Origin: Bacteroidota bacterium
GTDB taxonomy: Bacteria; Bacteroidota; Bacteroidia; Flavobacteriales; Flavobacteriaceae
Assembly (NCBI GenBank): GCA_023434025.1
Contig: JAEYTL010000018.1
Span: 1-64,000, forward strand
Length of the DNA: 64,000 nucleotides
Reading direction: 5' to 3'
Both the position numbers and the translations under genes were made by a program. The first letter of the stretch is position 1. Each line of letters opens with the position of its first letter. Positions 36,326 to 45,214 of this stretch are shown here, piece by piece. A model generated the notes under the pieces. It had not been told where the DNA came from, did not search any database, and saw nothing but the letters and a program-made list of their open reading frames with translations.

Positions 36326-37879
36326 ATGATAAAAGTAAAACATCTTTTCAGCGTCTTAATCGTATTAATTATTGCTGCTTGTAGCAGTGATGATTTTGAT
36401 ACGGGTTTTTTGGATAATGCAGCAGCTCCGTCCAACATCAGTGCTCTTTTCACAATTACCCAGGACAACACAGGTAAAGTAACCATCAGACCTAACGGAA
36501 GCGGAGTAACATCCTACAAAATCTATTTTAGCGATGCAACAGCAGAACCTGCAGTTATTGGTGCCGGCGAACAGACCTCACACATTTATGCAGAAGGCAA
36601 CTATAATGTGCGTATTGTTGGTGTGGCTATAAATGGCAAAGAAACCGAAATTACTCAGCCTTTGACCGTAACCTTTGTTGCTCCGGAAAATATGGCAGTG
36701 AATATTACCCCGCAAGTGGGAGATCCTTACACCATCAATGTAACGGCTTCCGCAGATTTTGAAACCTATTTTGAAATTACCTTTGGCGATGATCCCGGAC
36801 AAACACCGGTACAGTTTAATGAAGGGCAAACCGTTTCGCACACCTATTCAGCCACTGGTGTCTATGAAGTGAAAGTAACGGCGTTCAGTGGCGGTGCAGC
36901 CTCCACCGAATTTATTCAAAACGTAACCGTATTTGATCCGTTGCTATTGCCTATTAATTTTGAATCCCCTACACTGGATTATACCTTTGACAATTTTGGA
37001 GGGGCAATTTCTTCTGTTGTAAACAATCCTGATATTTCAGGAGGCAACACGAGTGCCAAAGTAGGAAGGTTAAACAAAACGGCCGGGGCAGAAGTTTGGG
37101 CAGGTTCTCTCCTTACTTTAGACGCACCTATCAATTTTTCACAACAACAACGCATCAGTGCCAAAATCTGGTCGCCGGTAGCCGGAGCTGTTGTAAAACT
37201 GAAAGTTGAAAATCTAAATGACCCCAATACGTTTGTAGAAGTTGACCAGGTAACTTCGGTTGCCAACACTTGGGAAACCATTATTTTTAACTTTTCAGGC
37301 ATTAATCAGGCTAATTCCTATCAAAAACTGGTCATTTTCTTCGATTTCGGTAATCCCGGAAACGGAGCCGATTATTATTTTGATGATTTTATGCTGACAG
37401 ACGGTGAAGAACAATTAACCCTTCCGCTTACCTTTGAAAACTCAAATTTAACCTATGAATTCGGGAACTTTGGCGGAACAAATTCCAGTGTGGAAAACAA
37501 CCCCCATCAAACCGGTATTAACACCAGCTCAAAAGTGGGCATGTCTGTTAAAAATGCCGGTGCCGAAACCTGGGCCGGTTCAGCTTTGGCTTTGAGCCAG
37601 CCTATTGATTTTTCTTCTTTACAGAAAATAAAAATGAAAGTATGGTCGCCTGCTGCCGGTATAAATGTACTTTTTAAAGTGGAAAACCTGAATAATGCTA
37701 ACATAAATGTTGAAGTTCAGACTACCACTACCGTAGCAAACGGTTGGGAAGAACTTACTTTCGACTTTACAGGTATAAACAATACAAATCAATACCAACG
37801 GATTGTACTGTTCTTTGGTTTTGGAACCCCCGGTAATGGTGCTACCTACTACTTTGATGATATACAACTATCTAATTAA
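36326..37879 (+). CDS. PKD-domain surface glycan-binding lipoprotein (SusE-like position)
   Basis: 517 residues from ATG 36326, chosen for its SPII signal (MIKVKHLFSVLIVLIIAAC, then SSDDFD). An Ig/PKD-like segment (about 30-110) and a PKD domain (about 115-205, FGDDPGQTPVQFNEGQTVSHTY split by the usual pattern) come first. Two ~150-residue modules follow (about 208-362 and 363-517), each with NFGG, GAExWAGS and FFxFGxPGNGA motifs. These are close relatives of the module in the 27310 protein. It sits directly after susD, where surface glycan-binding proteins are usual. No catalytic motif. Confidence 0.85.
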   Translation: MIKVKHLFSVLIVLIIAACSSDDFDTGFLDNAAAPSNISALFTITQDNTGKVTIRPNGSGVTSYKIYFSDATAEPAVIGAGEQTSHIYAEGNYNVRIVGVAINGKETEITQPLTVTFVAPENMAVNITPQVGDPYTINVTASADFETYFEITFGDDPGQTPVQFNEGQTVSHTYSATGVYEVKVTAFSGGAASTEFIQNVTVFDPLLLPINFESPTLDYTFDNFGGAISSVVNNPDISGGNTSAKVGRLNKTAGAEVWAGSLLTLDAPINFSQQQRISAKIWSPVAGAVVKLKVENLNDPNTFVEVDQVTSVANTWETIIFNFSGINQANSYQKLVIFFDFGNPGNGADYYFDDFMLTDGEEQLTLPLTFENSNLTYEFGNFGGTNSSVENNPHQTGINTSSKVGMSVKNAGAETWAGSALALSQPIDFSSLQKIKMKVWSPAAGINVLFKVENLNNANINVEVQTTTTVANGWEELTFDFTGINNTNQYQRIVLFFGFGTPGNGATYYFDDIQLSN

Positions 37880-37886
37880 AAACGCT

Positions 37887-39563
37887 ATGAAAAATATAAA
37901 AAATAAAATAGGCATATTTCTTTTAGCCCTGATTACCGTTTGGAGTTGTCAGGATGATGATAAAGAATTTGGAGAAATTACTACTCCGGGAGCAATTGAT
38001 TTAACAATTGAAATTGTGGGACAGGACAGTGAAAACCCTTATGGAGATGGATCGGGATTAGTTATTTTTAAAGCTATTTCAACTAATGCTATAAGTTATA
38101 AATATATTTTTAGTGACGGAACCAGTATAAACGCTCCAAGTGGAGTTCCATCTCCTGTAAAACGTTTTTCGCAAGATGGGATAAATACCTACCAAGTTAC
38201 TGTATTAGCCACCGGACGGGGAGGAGTTTCAACATCTTTTACAACAGAAGTAACCGTTTTTAGCGATTTTAAAGATGAAGAGGCTATTGAATTCTTGACT
38301 GGTGGATCAACTAAAAAATGGTATTGGTCTGCCTCTGAACCAGGTCACTTAGGTGTTGGAGAAAATAGTTTAAATGCCCCAAATAATTCTTGGCCAAATT
38401 ATTACAGTGCTGCTCCGTTTGAAAAATCAGGTTCAACTGATAGCAATTGTATTTATGAGGATGAATTAGTTTTCACAAAAGATGGAAGCTTTTTAAAATA
38501 TGAGCTTTTTAACGGAGGAAGAACGTTCTTTAATGCTGCTTATGTAGGACAGTTTGGAGGAGGGGGTAATTCAGATTTATGTTTAGATTACGATAGCAGT
38601 GGTGTAAAAAATGTTCAGCTCACACCATCTGAATCAGTTGTTGCCATCACCAACCCAAGTGCTACACGTAAAACTGTAATGAATTTCTCCAATGGGGGAT
38701 TTATGGGATACTATATCGGTCAAAGCAGTTATGAAATCCTATCGATAACTGAAAACAGGATGGTTGTCAGAGCAGTAGCCGGAAACGATGCCGGTTTAGC
38801 ATGGTACCATATTTTTACCACAACGCCTATCAACCAGCAAGGTGGCGGTAGTGGCGGAGATGAAGATTATACCAACCTGGTATGGTCTGATGAGTTTAAT
38901 ACAGACGGTGCTCCCGATCCTTCTAAATGGGGATATGACATCGGAAGAGGAACTGACGGATGGGGAAATCAGGAAGCTCAGTATTATACTGACCGGGCAG
39001 ATAACGTAATCGTTCAGGGTGGTAGCTTGAGAATAACGGCCAAAGCCGAAAATTATATGGGAGCTAATTATACCTCTGCCAGACTTAAAACAGAAGGAAA
39101 ATATGATTTTACGTATGGAAAAGTTGAGTTCCGTGCTAAGTTACCATCCGGTGGAGGAACCTGGCCTGCTACCTGGCTGTTAGGAGCAAACTACCAGACC
39201 AATGAGTGGCCGGCTTGCGGAGAAATTGACGTAATGGAACACAAAGGTAATGAACCGGGCATTATTCACGGCTCTCTTCATTATCCCGGTAATTTTGGCG
39301 GAAATGCAAACACAAACACCACTACGGTTGCGAATGTATCCTCTGAATTCCATGTTTATTCCGTAATCTGGTCACCCAGCTCTATCCGGTTCTTTGTTGA
39401 CGGAAACTTATACCACTCCTATAACAATATAGGAAGTTCACCTTATAATGCAGATTTCTTCATGATTATCAATTTAGCGATGGGAGGAACATTCGGAGGC
39501 AACATTGACGCCGCCTTTACCCAGTCAACCTTAGAAGTTGATTATGTAAGAGTATATCAATAA
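37887..39563 (+). CDS. GH16 family glycoside hydrolase lipoprotein (laminarinase-like) with PKD domain
   Basis: 558 residues from ATG 37887 with SPII signal (MKNIKNKIGIFLLALITVWSC, then QDDDKE). A PKD-like domain (about 35-130) and a ~150-residue linker domain come before the GH16 catalytic domain (about 330-558). The catalytic motif ExDxxE is seen in GEIDVMEHKG (about residue 446). LVWSDEFN, WGNQEAQYYT, and DFFMIINLAMGGTFGG also match beta-1,3-glucanases. It would cleave laminarin-like glucan at the cell surface. The start lies 7 bases after the previous gene. Confidence 0.92.
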   Translation: MKNIKNKIGIFLLALITVWSCQDDDKEFGEITTPGAIDLTIEIVGQDSENPYGDGSGLVIFKAISTNAISYKYIFSDGTSINAPSGVPSPVKRFSQDGINTYQVTVLATGRGGVSTSFTTEVTVFSDFKDEEAIEFLTGGSTKKWYWSASEPGHLGVGENSLNAPNNSWPNYYSAAPFEKSGSTDSNCIYEDELVFTKDGSFLKYELFNGGRTFFNAAYVGQFGGGGNSDLCLDYDSSGVKNVQLTPSESVVAITNPSATRKTVMNFSNGGFMGYYIGQSSYEILSITENRMVVRAVAGNDAGLAWYHIFTTTPINQQGGGSGGDEDYTNLVWSDEFNTDGAPDPSKWGYDIGRGTDGWGNQEAQYYTDRADNVIVQGGSLRITAKAENYMGANYTSARLKTEGKYDFTYGKVEFRAKLPSGGGTWPATWLLGANYQTNEWPACGEIDVMEHKGNEPGIIHGSLHYPGNFGGNANTNTTTVANVSSEFHVYSVIWSPSSIRFFVDGNLYHSYNNIGSSPYNADFFMIINLAMGGTFGGNIDAAFTQSTLEVDYVRVYQ

Positions 39564-39594
39564 ATAATTGTTTTTCATTTTTGTTTAAATAGTT

Positions 39595-39630
39595 CAGAAA
39601 GGTTAGCTCTGTCTAGCCTTTCTGTTTCTT
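39595..39630 (+). terminator. Hairpin between the first GH16 gene and the GH3 gene
   Basis: CAGAAAGGTTAG pairs with CTAGCCTTTCTG (one G-U pair) around a 6-base loop, then TTTCTT. It lies inside the glycan locus and may partly terminate or stabilise the upstream mRNA. Confidence 0.6.
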
Positions 39631-39656
39631 AAGCAAAACTAAACCCATTCTAAAAA

Positions 39657-41942
39657 ATGAATAAATTTTCTTCAAAACTCCTACTTATACTCCTCGTATC
39701 ATCTGTTTTTTCCTGCCAGAAGAAAGAAACAGTTTCTCAGAAAGAAAAAAACTATGAGTCTAAAATAGACTCCATTTTAAAACTGATGACTTTAGAGGAA
39801 AAAGTAGGTCAGATGAACCAATACAATGGCTTTTGGGATGCCACGGGGCCTACGCCAAAAGAAGGTCAGGCAGCCATAAAATATGAACACCTTAAAAAAG
39901 GACTGGTCGGTTCTATGTTGAACGTCAAAGGCGTTAAAGAAGTCCGGGCTCTGCAAAAAATTGCCGTTGAAGAGACCCGTTTGGGAATTCCTCTTTTATT
40001 TGGCTTTGATGTTGTGCACGGATACAAAACAATAAGCCCTATTCCGTTGGCAGAAGCAGCCAGCTGGGATCTGGAAGCCATAAAAAAATCGGCAGAAATT
40101 GCAGCGGCAGAAGCGGCTGCTACCGGATTAAACTGGACCTTTGCTCCCATGGTAGATATTTCCCGTGATGCCCGTTGGGGGCGTGTCATGGAAGGAGCCG
40201 GTGAAGACCCTTATTTAGGCAGTCAAATCGCCATTGCAAGGGTTCAAGGGTTTCAAGGCAATGATTTATCAAACGAGTTTACCTTAGCGGCCTGTGCCAA
40301 ACACTTTGCCGCCTACGGGTTTGCCGAAGCCGGCAGGGACTACAATACCGTTGACATCAGCCACAACACCCTGCACAACATCATACTTCCTCCCTTTAAA
40401 GCAACTGTAGATGCAGGGGTAAGAACATTCATGAATTCGTTTAACGAATTAGACGGAATACCTGCAACCGGAAGCGTTCATCTCCAGAAAACCATTTTAA
40501 AGGAAGAATGGAAATTTGACGGATTTATTGTATCTGATTGGGGTTCAGTCGGTGAAATGATAGCCCACGGCTATGCAGAAGATTTAAAGGATGCATCCTT
40601 AAAAGCGGTAAATGCCGGTTCAGATATGGATATGGAATCGTCAGGCTATGTAGCACATTTAGTAACATTAGTAAAAGAAAACAAAGTAAAAGAAAGTGAT
40701 ATTGATGAGGCTGTCCGAAGAATACTAAGGGTTAAATTTGAGCTTGGTCTTTTTGAAAACCCTTATAAATACTGCGATGAGGATAGAGAAGCGGCAACCA
40801 TCGGGAAAGCTGAATTTCACGAAGGTGTTTTGGATATGGCTAAAAAATCGATTGTTTTGTTAAAGAATCAGAAAAACCTGTTGCCTTTAGCCAAAGAAGG
40901 TCAGAAAATTGCCGTAATCGGAGCTTTGGCAGATGATAAAACCAGCCCGTTGGGAAGCTGGCGTATTGGTGCAGACGACAACACCGCTGTTTCGGTGTTA
41001 GAAGGGTTAAAAAACTATCCGGGTAATACAGTAGTTTACGAAAAAGGAGCCGACGTTGCTCTTGGGGAACCAAAATTTACAAAAGAAACCAAAATCAATA
41101 CAACCGATAAAAGCGGATTTCCGAAAGCCATACAAGCCGCTAAAAACGCCGATGTGGTTGTGATGGTATTAGGAGAACACGGTCTTCAATCCGGAGAAGG
41201 CAGAAGCAGAACTGATATAGGATTACCCGGCGTACAACAGGAACTCTTAGAAGCCGTTTTCAACGTTAATCCCAACATTGTTTTGGTCTTAGCCAACGGA
41301 AGACCTCTAACAATTGAATGGGCTGATCAGAATATCCCGGCTATTTTAGAGACCTGGCAGCTTGGTACCCAAAGTGGTCACGCAATTGCCCAGGTGCTTT
41401 ATGGCGATTACAACCCCAGTGGAAAACTGCCGATGACATTCCCGAGGAATGTAGGACAGGTTCCTATTTACTACAATTATAAGAATACAGGAAGACCCGT
41501 GCTCAATGAGCCGGAAAGTGTTTTTTGGTCACATTACATTGACAGTGAAAACACGCCGCTTTATCCTTTCGGACATGGTTTAAGCTATACAACCTTTAGC
41601 TATTCCAACCTGTCGTTAGACTCAAAATCATTTACTAAAAACGGGAAAATTACAGTTTCCTTTGATTTAAAAAACACCGGAAATGTTGACGGAAAAGAGG
41701 TCGCTCAGTTGTATATCCGTGATATAGTAGCCAGTGTTACCCGTCCGGTCCGCGAATTGAAAGGGTTTGAATTAGTATCCTTAAAAGCCGGTGAAACAAA
41801 ACGCATTTCGTTTACCATTGATGAGAAAACCATTGCGTTTTACTCCGCCAATCAGAAATGGGAAGCCGAACCCGGTAATTTTAAACTATTCATAGGCGGA
41901 AGTTCTTATACTTCGCTGGAAACTGACTTTAAATTTAATTAA
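39657..41942 (+). CDS. bglX: GH3 family beta-glucosidase
   Basis: 761 residues. The signal region ends in a lipobox (LVSSVFSC). The GH3 N-terminal barrel has MTLEEKVGQMNQ, the nucleophile Asp in GFIVSDWGSV (about residue 293) and KHFAAYGFAEAGRDYNTVD. The second domain has VVVMVLGEHGLQSGEGRSRTD. A C-terminal fibronectin type III-like domain (VSFDLKNTGNVDGKEVAQLYI) closes the protein. It removes glucose from the non-reducing end of beta-glucan oligomers. BglX is the close family reference, and the symbol is given on that basis. Confidence 0.93.
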   Translation: MNKFSSKLLLILLVSSVFSCQKKETVSQKEKNYESKIDSILKLMTLEEKVGQMNQYNGFWDATGPTPKEGQAAIKYEHLKKGLVGSMLNVKGVKEVRALQKIAVEETRLGIPLLFGFDVVHGYKTISPIPLAEAASWDLEAIKKSAEIAAAEAAATGLNWTFAPMVDISRDARWGRVMEGAGEDPYLGSQIAIARVQGFQGNDLSNEFTLAACAKHFAAYGFAEAGRDYNTVDISHNTLHNIILPPFKATVDAGVRTFMNSFNELDGIPATGSVHLQKTILKEEWKFDGFIVSDWGSVGEMIAHGYAEDLKDASLKAVNAGSDMDMESSGYVAHLVTLVKENKVKESDIDEAVRRILRVKFELGLFENPYKYCDEDREAATIGKAEFHEGVLDMAKKSIVLLKNQKNLLPLAKEGQKIAVIGALADDKTSPLGSWRIGADDNTAVSVLEGLKNYPGNTVVYEKGADVALGEPKFTKETKINTTDKSGFPKAIQAAKNADVVVMVLGEHGLQSGEGRSRTDIGLPGVQQELLEAVFNVNPNIVLVLANGRPLTIEWADQNIPAILETWQLGTQSGHAIAQVLYGDYNPSGKLPMTFPRNVGQVPIYYNYKNTGRPVLNEPESVFWSHYIDSENTPLYPFGHGLSYTTFSYSNLSLDSKSFTKNGKITVSFDLKNTGNVDGKEVAQLYIRDIVASVTRPVRELKGFELVSLKAGETKRISFTIDEKTIAFYSANQKWEAEPGNFKLFIGGSSYTSLETDFKFN

Positions 41943-41943
41943 G

Positions 41944-42711
41944 ATGAGAAAATACACCTTTCTTTTTTTGGCTGCCACATCAATTGCTTTTGCTCAGACA
42001 GAAGGAAGAAAATTGATTTGGGAAGAAAATTTTAACGGCACCCGGCTTGATGAAAAGGTATGGAATTTTGTAACCGGTGACGGCTGCCCCAATCTTTGCG
42101 GATGGGGTAATAACGAAAAACAGATCTATACCACTCAAAACCATACTGTGAATAACGGACTGCTGACCATTACTGCCAGAAAAGACGGTGATGTGTATAG
42201 CTCAACCAGGATTACAACCTCCGGTAAAAAAGAATTTCAATACGGCTATATTGAAACCCGGGCTAAACTGCCGGTCGGACACGGTATCTGGCCCGCCTTC
42301 TGGATGCTGGGCTCCAACATTGAAAAAGTAGGCTGGCCACTATGTGGCGAAATTGATATTCTGGAATATGTGGGACGTGAACCCCAAATGGTTTTTACTT
42401 CCCTGCACACCCAGGCCAGCCACGGAAACACCGTGAATACCAAAAAGACGAAGTTTGAAAACATCGAACAGGGTTTTCACACATACGGAGTGGATTGGAA
42501 CAAAGAAAAAATGGATTTTTATGTTGATGGAAAGCTCGTTTACACGTTTAACCCCAAAGAACGAACCGAAGCCGTATGGCCGTTTGATCAGCCTTTTTAT
42601 TTTTTGCTGAACGTAGCTATCGGTGGAAATTTTGGCGGCCCGAAAGTGGACGACTCCATTTTTCCGCAGGAATATGTAATCGACTATATAAAAGTATATG
42701 CCCCAAAATAG
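41944..42711 (+). CDS. GH16 family glycoside hydrolase (secreted beta-glucanase)
   Basis: 255 residues. A signal peptide (MRKYTFLFLAATSIAFAQ) is followed directly by a single GH16 domain: LIWEENFNGTRLDEKVWNF, WGNNEKQIYT, GYIETRAKLPVGHGIWPAFWML, the catalytic GEIDILEYVG (about residues 135-144) and FYFLLNVAIGGNFGG. No lipobox and no T9SS tail, so a periplasmic location is likely. It starts one base after the GH3 stop codon. Together with the surface GH16 it suggests two steps of beta-1,3-glucan cleavage. Confidence 0.93.
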   Translation: MRKYTFLFLAATSIAFAQTEGRKLIWEENFNGTRLDEKVWNFVTGDGCPNLCGWGNNEKQIYTTQNHTVNNGLLTITARKDGDVYSSTRITTSGKKEFQYGYIETRAKLPVGHGIWPAFWMLGSNIEKVGWPLCGEIDILEYVGREPQMVFTSLHTQASHGNTVNTKKTKFENIEQGFHTYGVDWNKEKMDFYVDGKLVYTFNPKERTEAVWPFDQPFYFLLNVAIGGNFGGPKVDDSIFPQEYVIDYIKVYAPK

Positions 42712-42733
42712 TTTGCGTTAGTTACTACCACAA

Positions 42734-42763
42734 AAAGCGTTTGACCGTAAAGTCAGACGCTTT
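42734..42763. terminator. Bidirectional terminator between the glycan locus and the YeeE pair
   Basis: AAAGCGTTTGAC pairs with GTCAGACGCTTT (one G-U pair), with a T-run on the plus side and A-run on the other. It separates convergent genes. Confidence 0.75.
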
Positions 42764-42765
42764 TT

Positions 42766-43182
42766 TTAATGCGGTAACCTATCCTTAATCAGTCCGTACA
42801 AAAACGTACCAAAGATAGCTCCCAGCAACACAAAAGCAACAGGGTAAAAACCGGCTCCCAACAATATAAATATGGGGCCTGGACATGCACCGACCAATGC
42901 CCAGCCTAATCCGAACAGGATACCGCCAATCCAGTAACGGGCATTACCGTTTTCTTTGTCTAAAATTTCTATAGGCTGTCCGTCAATATCCTTTATATTT
43001 TTACGTTTGATGAGCTGAATACCAATTACTCCTGTTACAATAGCGGTTCCAATGATGCCATACATGTGAAACGACTGAAAATGGAACATCTCATAAATTC
43101 TGTACCACGAAACAGCTTCCGTTTTGGTTAACACGATTCCGAAAAGAATTCCAACTCCTAAATATTTAAGTAAATTCATCAT
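42766..43182 (-). CDS. YeeE/YedE family half-transporter (sulfur transport), second subunit
   Basis: 138 residues with four membrane helices. The family motif GWALVGACPGPIFILLG (conserved Cys) is present, as is KYLGVGILFGIVLTK. The start ATG overlaps the TAA of the upstream gene (TAATG), so translation is coupled. In this family, related to the thiosulfate transporter TsuA, some species split the transporter into two small proteins. By analogy it imports a reduced sulfur compound. Confidence 0.85.
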   Translation of the reverse strand: MMNLLKYLGVGILFGIVLTKTEAVSWYRIYEMFHFQSFHMYGIIGTAIVTGVIGIQLIKRKNIKDIDGQPIEILDKENGNARYWIGGILFGLGWALVGACPGPIFILLGAGFYPVAFVLLGAIFGTFLYGLIKDRLPH

Positions 43183-43730
43183 TAAAAAAGTAAAGGTAAA
43201 AGAAAATGAGCCATGATTAATCCGCCGATAAAAAATCCGATTACGGCTTTGAGCGAAGGAATTTGAAGATTGCTCAAACCAGAAATTGCGTGACCGGACG
43301 TACACCCTCCTGCATAACGACTGCCAAATCCGATTAAAATTCCACCTGTAATCAAAATAAAAATTATTTTAGGTGATAAATTTTCAAACAGGGTATCGGG
43401 CAATAATTTTCCATCAGGTGCATCTATCCCCATCAAACCCAACTGCTCAATGGTCTTTGGATTAATGGCTACGTTTGAAGCATTATGCATAAAATGAACA
43501 GCTATAAATCCGCCAATCATGGTTCCGGCAACAACAACCAGGTTCCAGCGTTGGCTTTTCCAGTCCCAATCAAAAAAAGGCACCTTCTTCCCTATTCCGG
43601 TAAGCGTACACAGCGTACGAAGATTAGACGACATCCCGAACGTTTTTCCAAAATAAATCAAAAGTAACATGACCATTCCGATTAAAAAACCGGAAACAGA
43701 CCAATGCCAGGTTTGAGATAACAATTCCAT
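43182..43730 (-). CDS. YeeE/YedE family half-transporter (sulfur transport), first subunit
   Basis: 182 residues with about five membrane helices. The signature GFGSRYAGGCTSGHAISGLS (conserved Cys between glycines) is present near residue 145. It is the upstream partner of the smaller YeeE-like gene. Together they rebuild a full YeeE/YedE transporter. A -7 element lies 16-24 bases upstream of the ATG. No sulfurtransferase gene is nearby. Confidence 0.87.
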   Translation of the reverse strand: MELLSQTWHWSVSGFLIGMVMLLLIYFGKTFGMSSNLRTLCTLTGIGKKVPFFDWDWKSQRWNLVVVAGTMIGGFIAVHFMHNASNVAINPKTIEQLGLMGIDAPDGKLLPDTLFENLSPKIIFILITGGILIGFGSRYAGGCTSGHAISGLSNLQIPSLKAVIGFFIGGLIMAHFLLPLLF

Positions 43731-43746
43731 AGAAAATAATTTTCAA

Positions 43747-43754
43747 CAAAAATA
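43747..43754 (-). promoter_or_regulatory. -7 element TATTTTTG for the YeeE pair
   Basis: Matches TAnnTTTG on the minus strand, 16 bases before the ATG at 43730. Confidence 0.5.
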
Positions 43755-43817
43755 AGCATTCAATTTTTGAGTTGTGTAACAAAAATTACATTTTAAAATA
43801 TATTGTCAAAAAACTTT

Positions 43818-43825
43818 TACCTTTG
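43818..43825 (+). promoter_or_regulatory. -7 element TACCTTTG for the 43852 lipoprotein gene
   Basis: Matches TAnnTTTG on the plus strand, 26 bases before the ATG. Confidence 0.5.
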
Positions 43826-43851
43826 ATTATCAATTTGAGTCAATTTAAATT

Positions 43852-44316
43852 ATGAAATTTTTAAAAATAGTACCTATTCTTATTCTTGTATTGTTCATTC
43901 TGCTTTCATGTGGCGGAATAAAAAATACCATTAAAAACATTGATGATTCAGCTCCCACTCCAATGCTTAAGAAGGATAATTCTTTTGTATTGACAGAAGT
44001 GAGCAATGACTCTAAATACGGCTATGACCCGGATTATCCGATTAATATTTTTTATCGCAATACGGTAAACGACACGATTAACCAGGAACGCTTTCTGAAA
44101 GCACTGGCCGGGCCAAATGGTGAAAAAATATTTTATAAAAAGTTAGAAAGCTGTTGTCCGTTCCCGACCAAAAGAAGCGAAATCGGAGCCGGTTTTTTAG
44201 ATGTTTACCAATTGCATTGGTTGGGGAGCAAAAAACCCCTGATCCTCTATTTCAATATTTATGAAAAAGGAAAATTAATGGTGCCCAAAGGTCTGACGGC
44301 TAAAAAAGATGAGTAA
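43852..44316 (+). CDS. Lipoprotein of unknown function next to kdsA
   Basis: 154 residues. SPII signal (FLKIVPILILVLFILLSC) then GGIKNTIKN. The mature part contains YGYDPDYPINIFYRN, KALAGPNGEKIFYKK, a CC pair in ESCCPFPTKRSEIGAG, and LHWLGSKKPLILYFN, which look like conserved blocks. No domain is recognised. Homologues may carry a KDO-8-P synthase label because of the neighbour, but nothing in this protein resembles an aldolase. The gene has its own -7 element; kdsA follows after 57 bases with another. Confidence 0.78.
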   Translation: MKFLKIVPILILVLFILLSCGGIKNTIKNIDDSAPTPMLKKDNSFVLTEVSNDSKYGYDPDYPINIFYRNTVNDTINQERFLKALAGPNGEKIFYKKLESCCPFPTKRSEIGAGFLDVYQLHWLGSKKPLILYFNIYEKGKLMVPKGLTAKKDE

Positions 44317-44347
44317 CCTGAGTTACAGAATTAAATCAAATTATTCG

Positions 44348-44355
44348 TATTTTTG
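44348..44355 (+). promoter_or_regulatory. -7 element TATTTTTG for kdsA
   Basis: Matches TAnnTTTG on the plus strand, 18 bases before the kdsA ATG at 44374. Confidence 0.45.
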
Positions 44356-44373
44356 CACTTTAAAAACCCGACT

Positions 44374-45192
44374 ATGGATATTACTAAAATACCTCAAATT
44401 AAACATACTGACAGCGGTAACTTCTTTGTTTTAGCCGGTCCCTGTGCGATTGAAGGCGAAGAAATGGCTTTGCGGATTGCCGAACGGTTGGTTCAGATTA
44501 CGGATAAATTAAAAATTCCTTATGTATTCAAAGGCTCGTTTAAAAAGGCAAACCGGTCGAGAATCGACAGTTTTTCAGGAATCGGAGATGAAAAAGCCCT
44601 AAAAGTTTTACAAAAAGTATCACAAACTTTCGGTATTCCAACCGTAACCGATATTCATACCAACGAAGATGCCCCTATGGCCGCAGAATATGTTGATGTA
44701 TTACAAATACCTGCCTTTTTGGTACGTCAGACCGACTTAGTGGTATCTGCCGCAAATACGGGTAAAACCGTAAACCTGAAAAAAGGGCAGTTTATGAGTC
44801 CGGAAAGTATGAAACATGCCGTTCAGAAAGTACTGGACTGCCAAAATGAAAACGTAATGGTCACTGATCGCGGAACCATGTTTGGTTACCAGGATATGAT
44901 TGTGGACTTCAGGGGAATCCCCACCATGAAACAATTTGCCACAACGGTTTTAGATGTAACGCATTCGCTGCAGCAGCCTAATCAGATGTCGGGGGTAACC
45001 GGAGGTCGTCCGGACATGATTGAAACCATTGCCAAAGCCGGAATTGTAACCGGAGCAGACGGTATTTTTATTGAAACTCATTTTGATCCGGCCCATGCCA
45101 AAAGTGATGGGGCCAATATGCTTCACCTTGATTACTTTGAGGGTTTAATGACCAAATTAGTCGCCATACGAAAAACTATTAATCAATTTTAA
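44374..45192 (+). CDS. kdsA: 3-deoxy-8-phosphooctulonate synthase
   Basis: 272 residues. Condenses phosphoenolpyruvate with arabinose 5-phosphate in KDO synthesis for lipopolysaccharide. Signature stretches are FFVLAGPCAIEGEEMAL, FKGSFKKANRSRIDSF (the KANRSS-like motif), DIHTNEDAPMAAEYVDVLQIPAFL and VMVTDRGTMFGYQDM, then SGVTGGRPDM. The ATG at 44374 is chosen because a -7 element at 44348-44355 would put the longer start (44353) upstream of transcription. Confidence 0.96.
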   Translation: MDITKIPQIKHTDSGNFFVLAGPCAIEGEEMALRIAERLVQITDKLKIPYVFKGSFKKANRSRIDSFSGIGDEKALKVLQKVSQTFGIPTVTDIHTNEDAPMAAEYVDVLQIPAFLVRQTDLVVSAANTGKTVNLKKGQFMSPESMKHAVQKVLDCQNENVMVTDRGTMFGYQDMIVDFRGIPTMKQFATTVLDVTHSLQQPNQMSGVTGGRPDMIETIAKAGIVTGADGIFIETHFDPAHAKSDGANMLHLDYFEGLMTKLVAIRKTINQF

Positions 45193-45214
45193 ATCTAATT
45201 TTTTTAGCAATCCA

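Noticed and set aside
36979..37302. 107-codon frame opposite the PKD lipoprotein
   Set aside because: Antisense shadow of a well-supported gene with a lipoprotein signal and repeated modules.
39866..40189. 107-codon minus-strand frame
   Set aside because: Antisense to the GH3 catalytic domain; no independent support.
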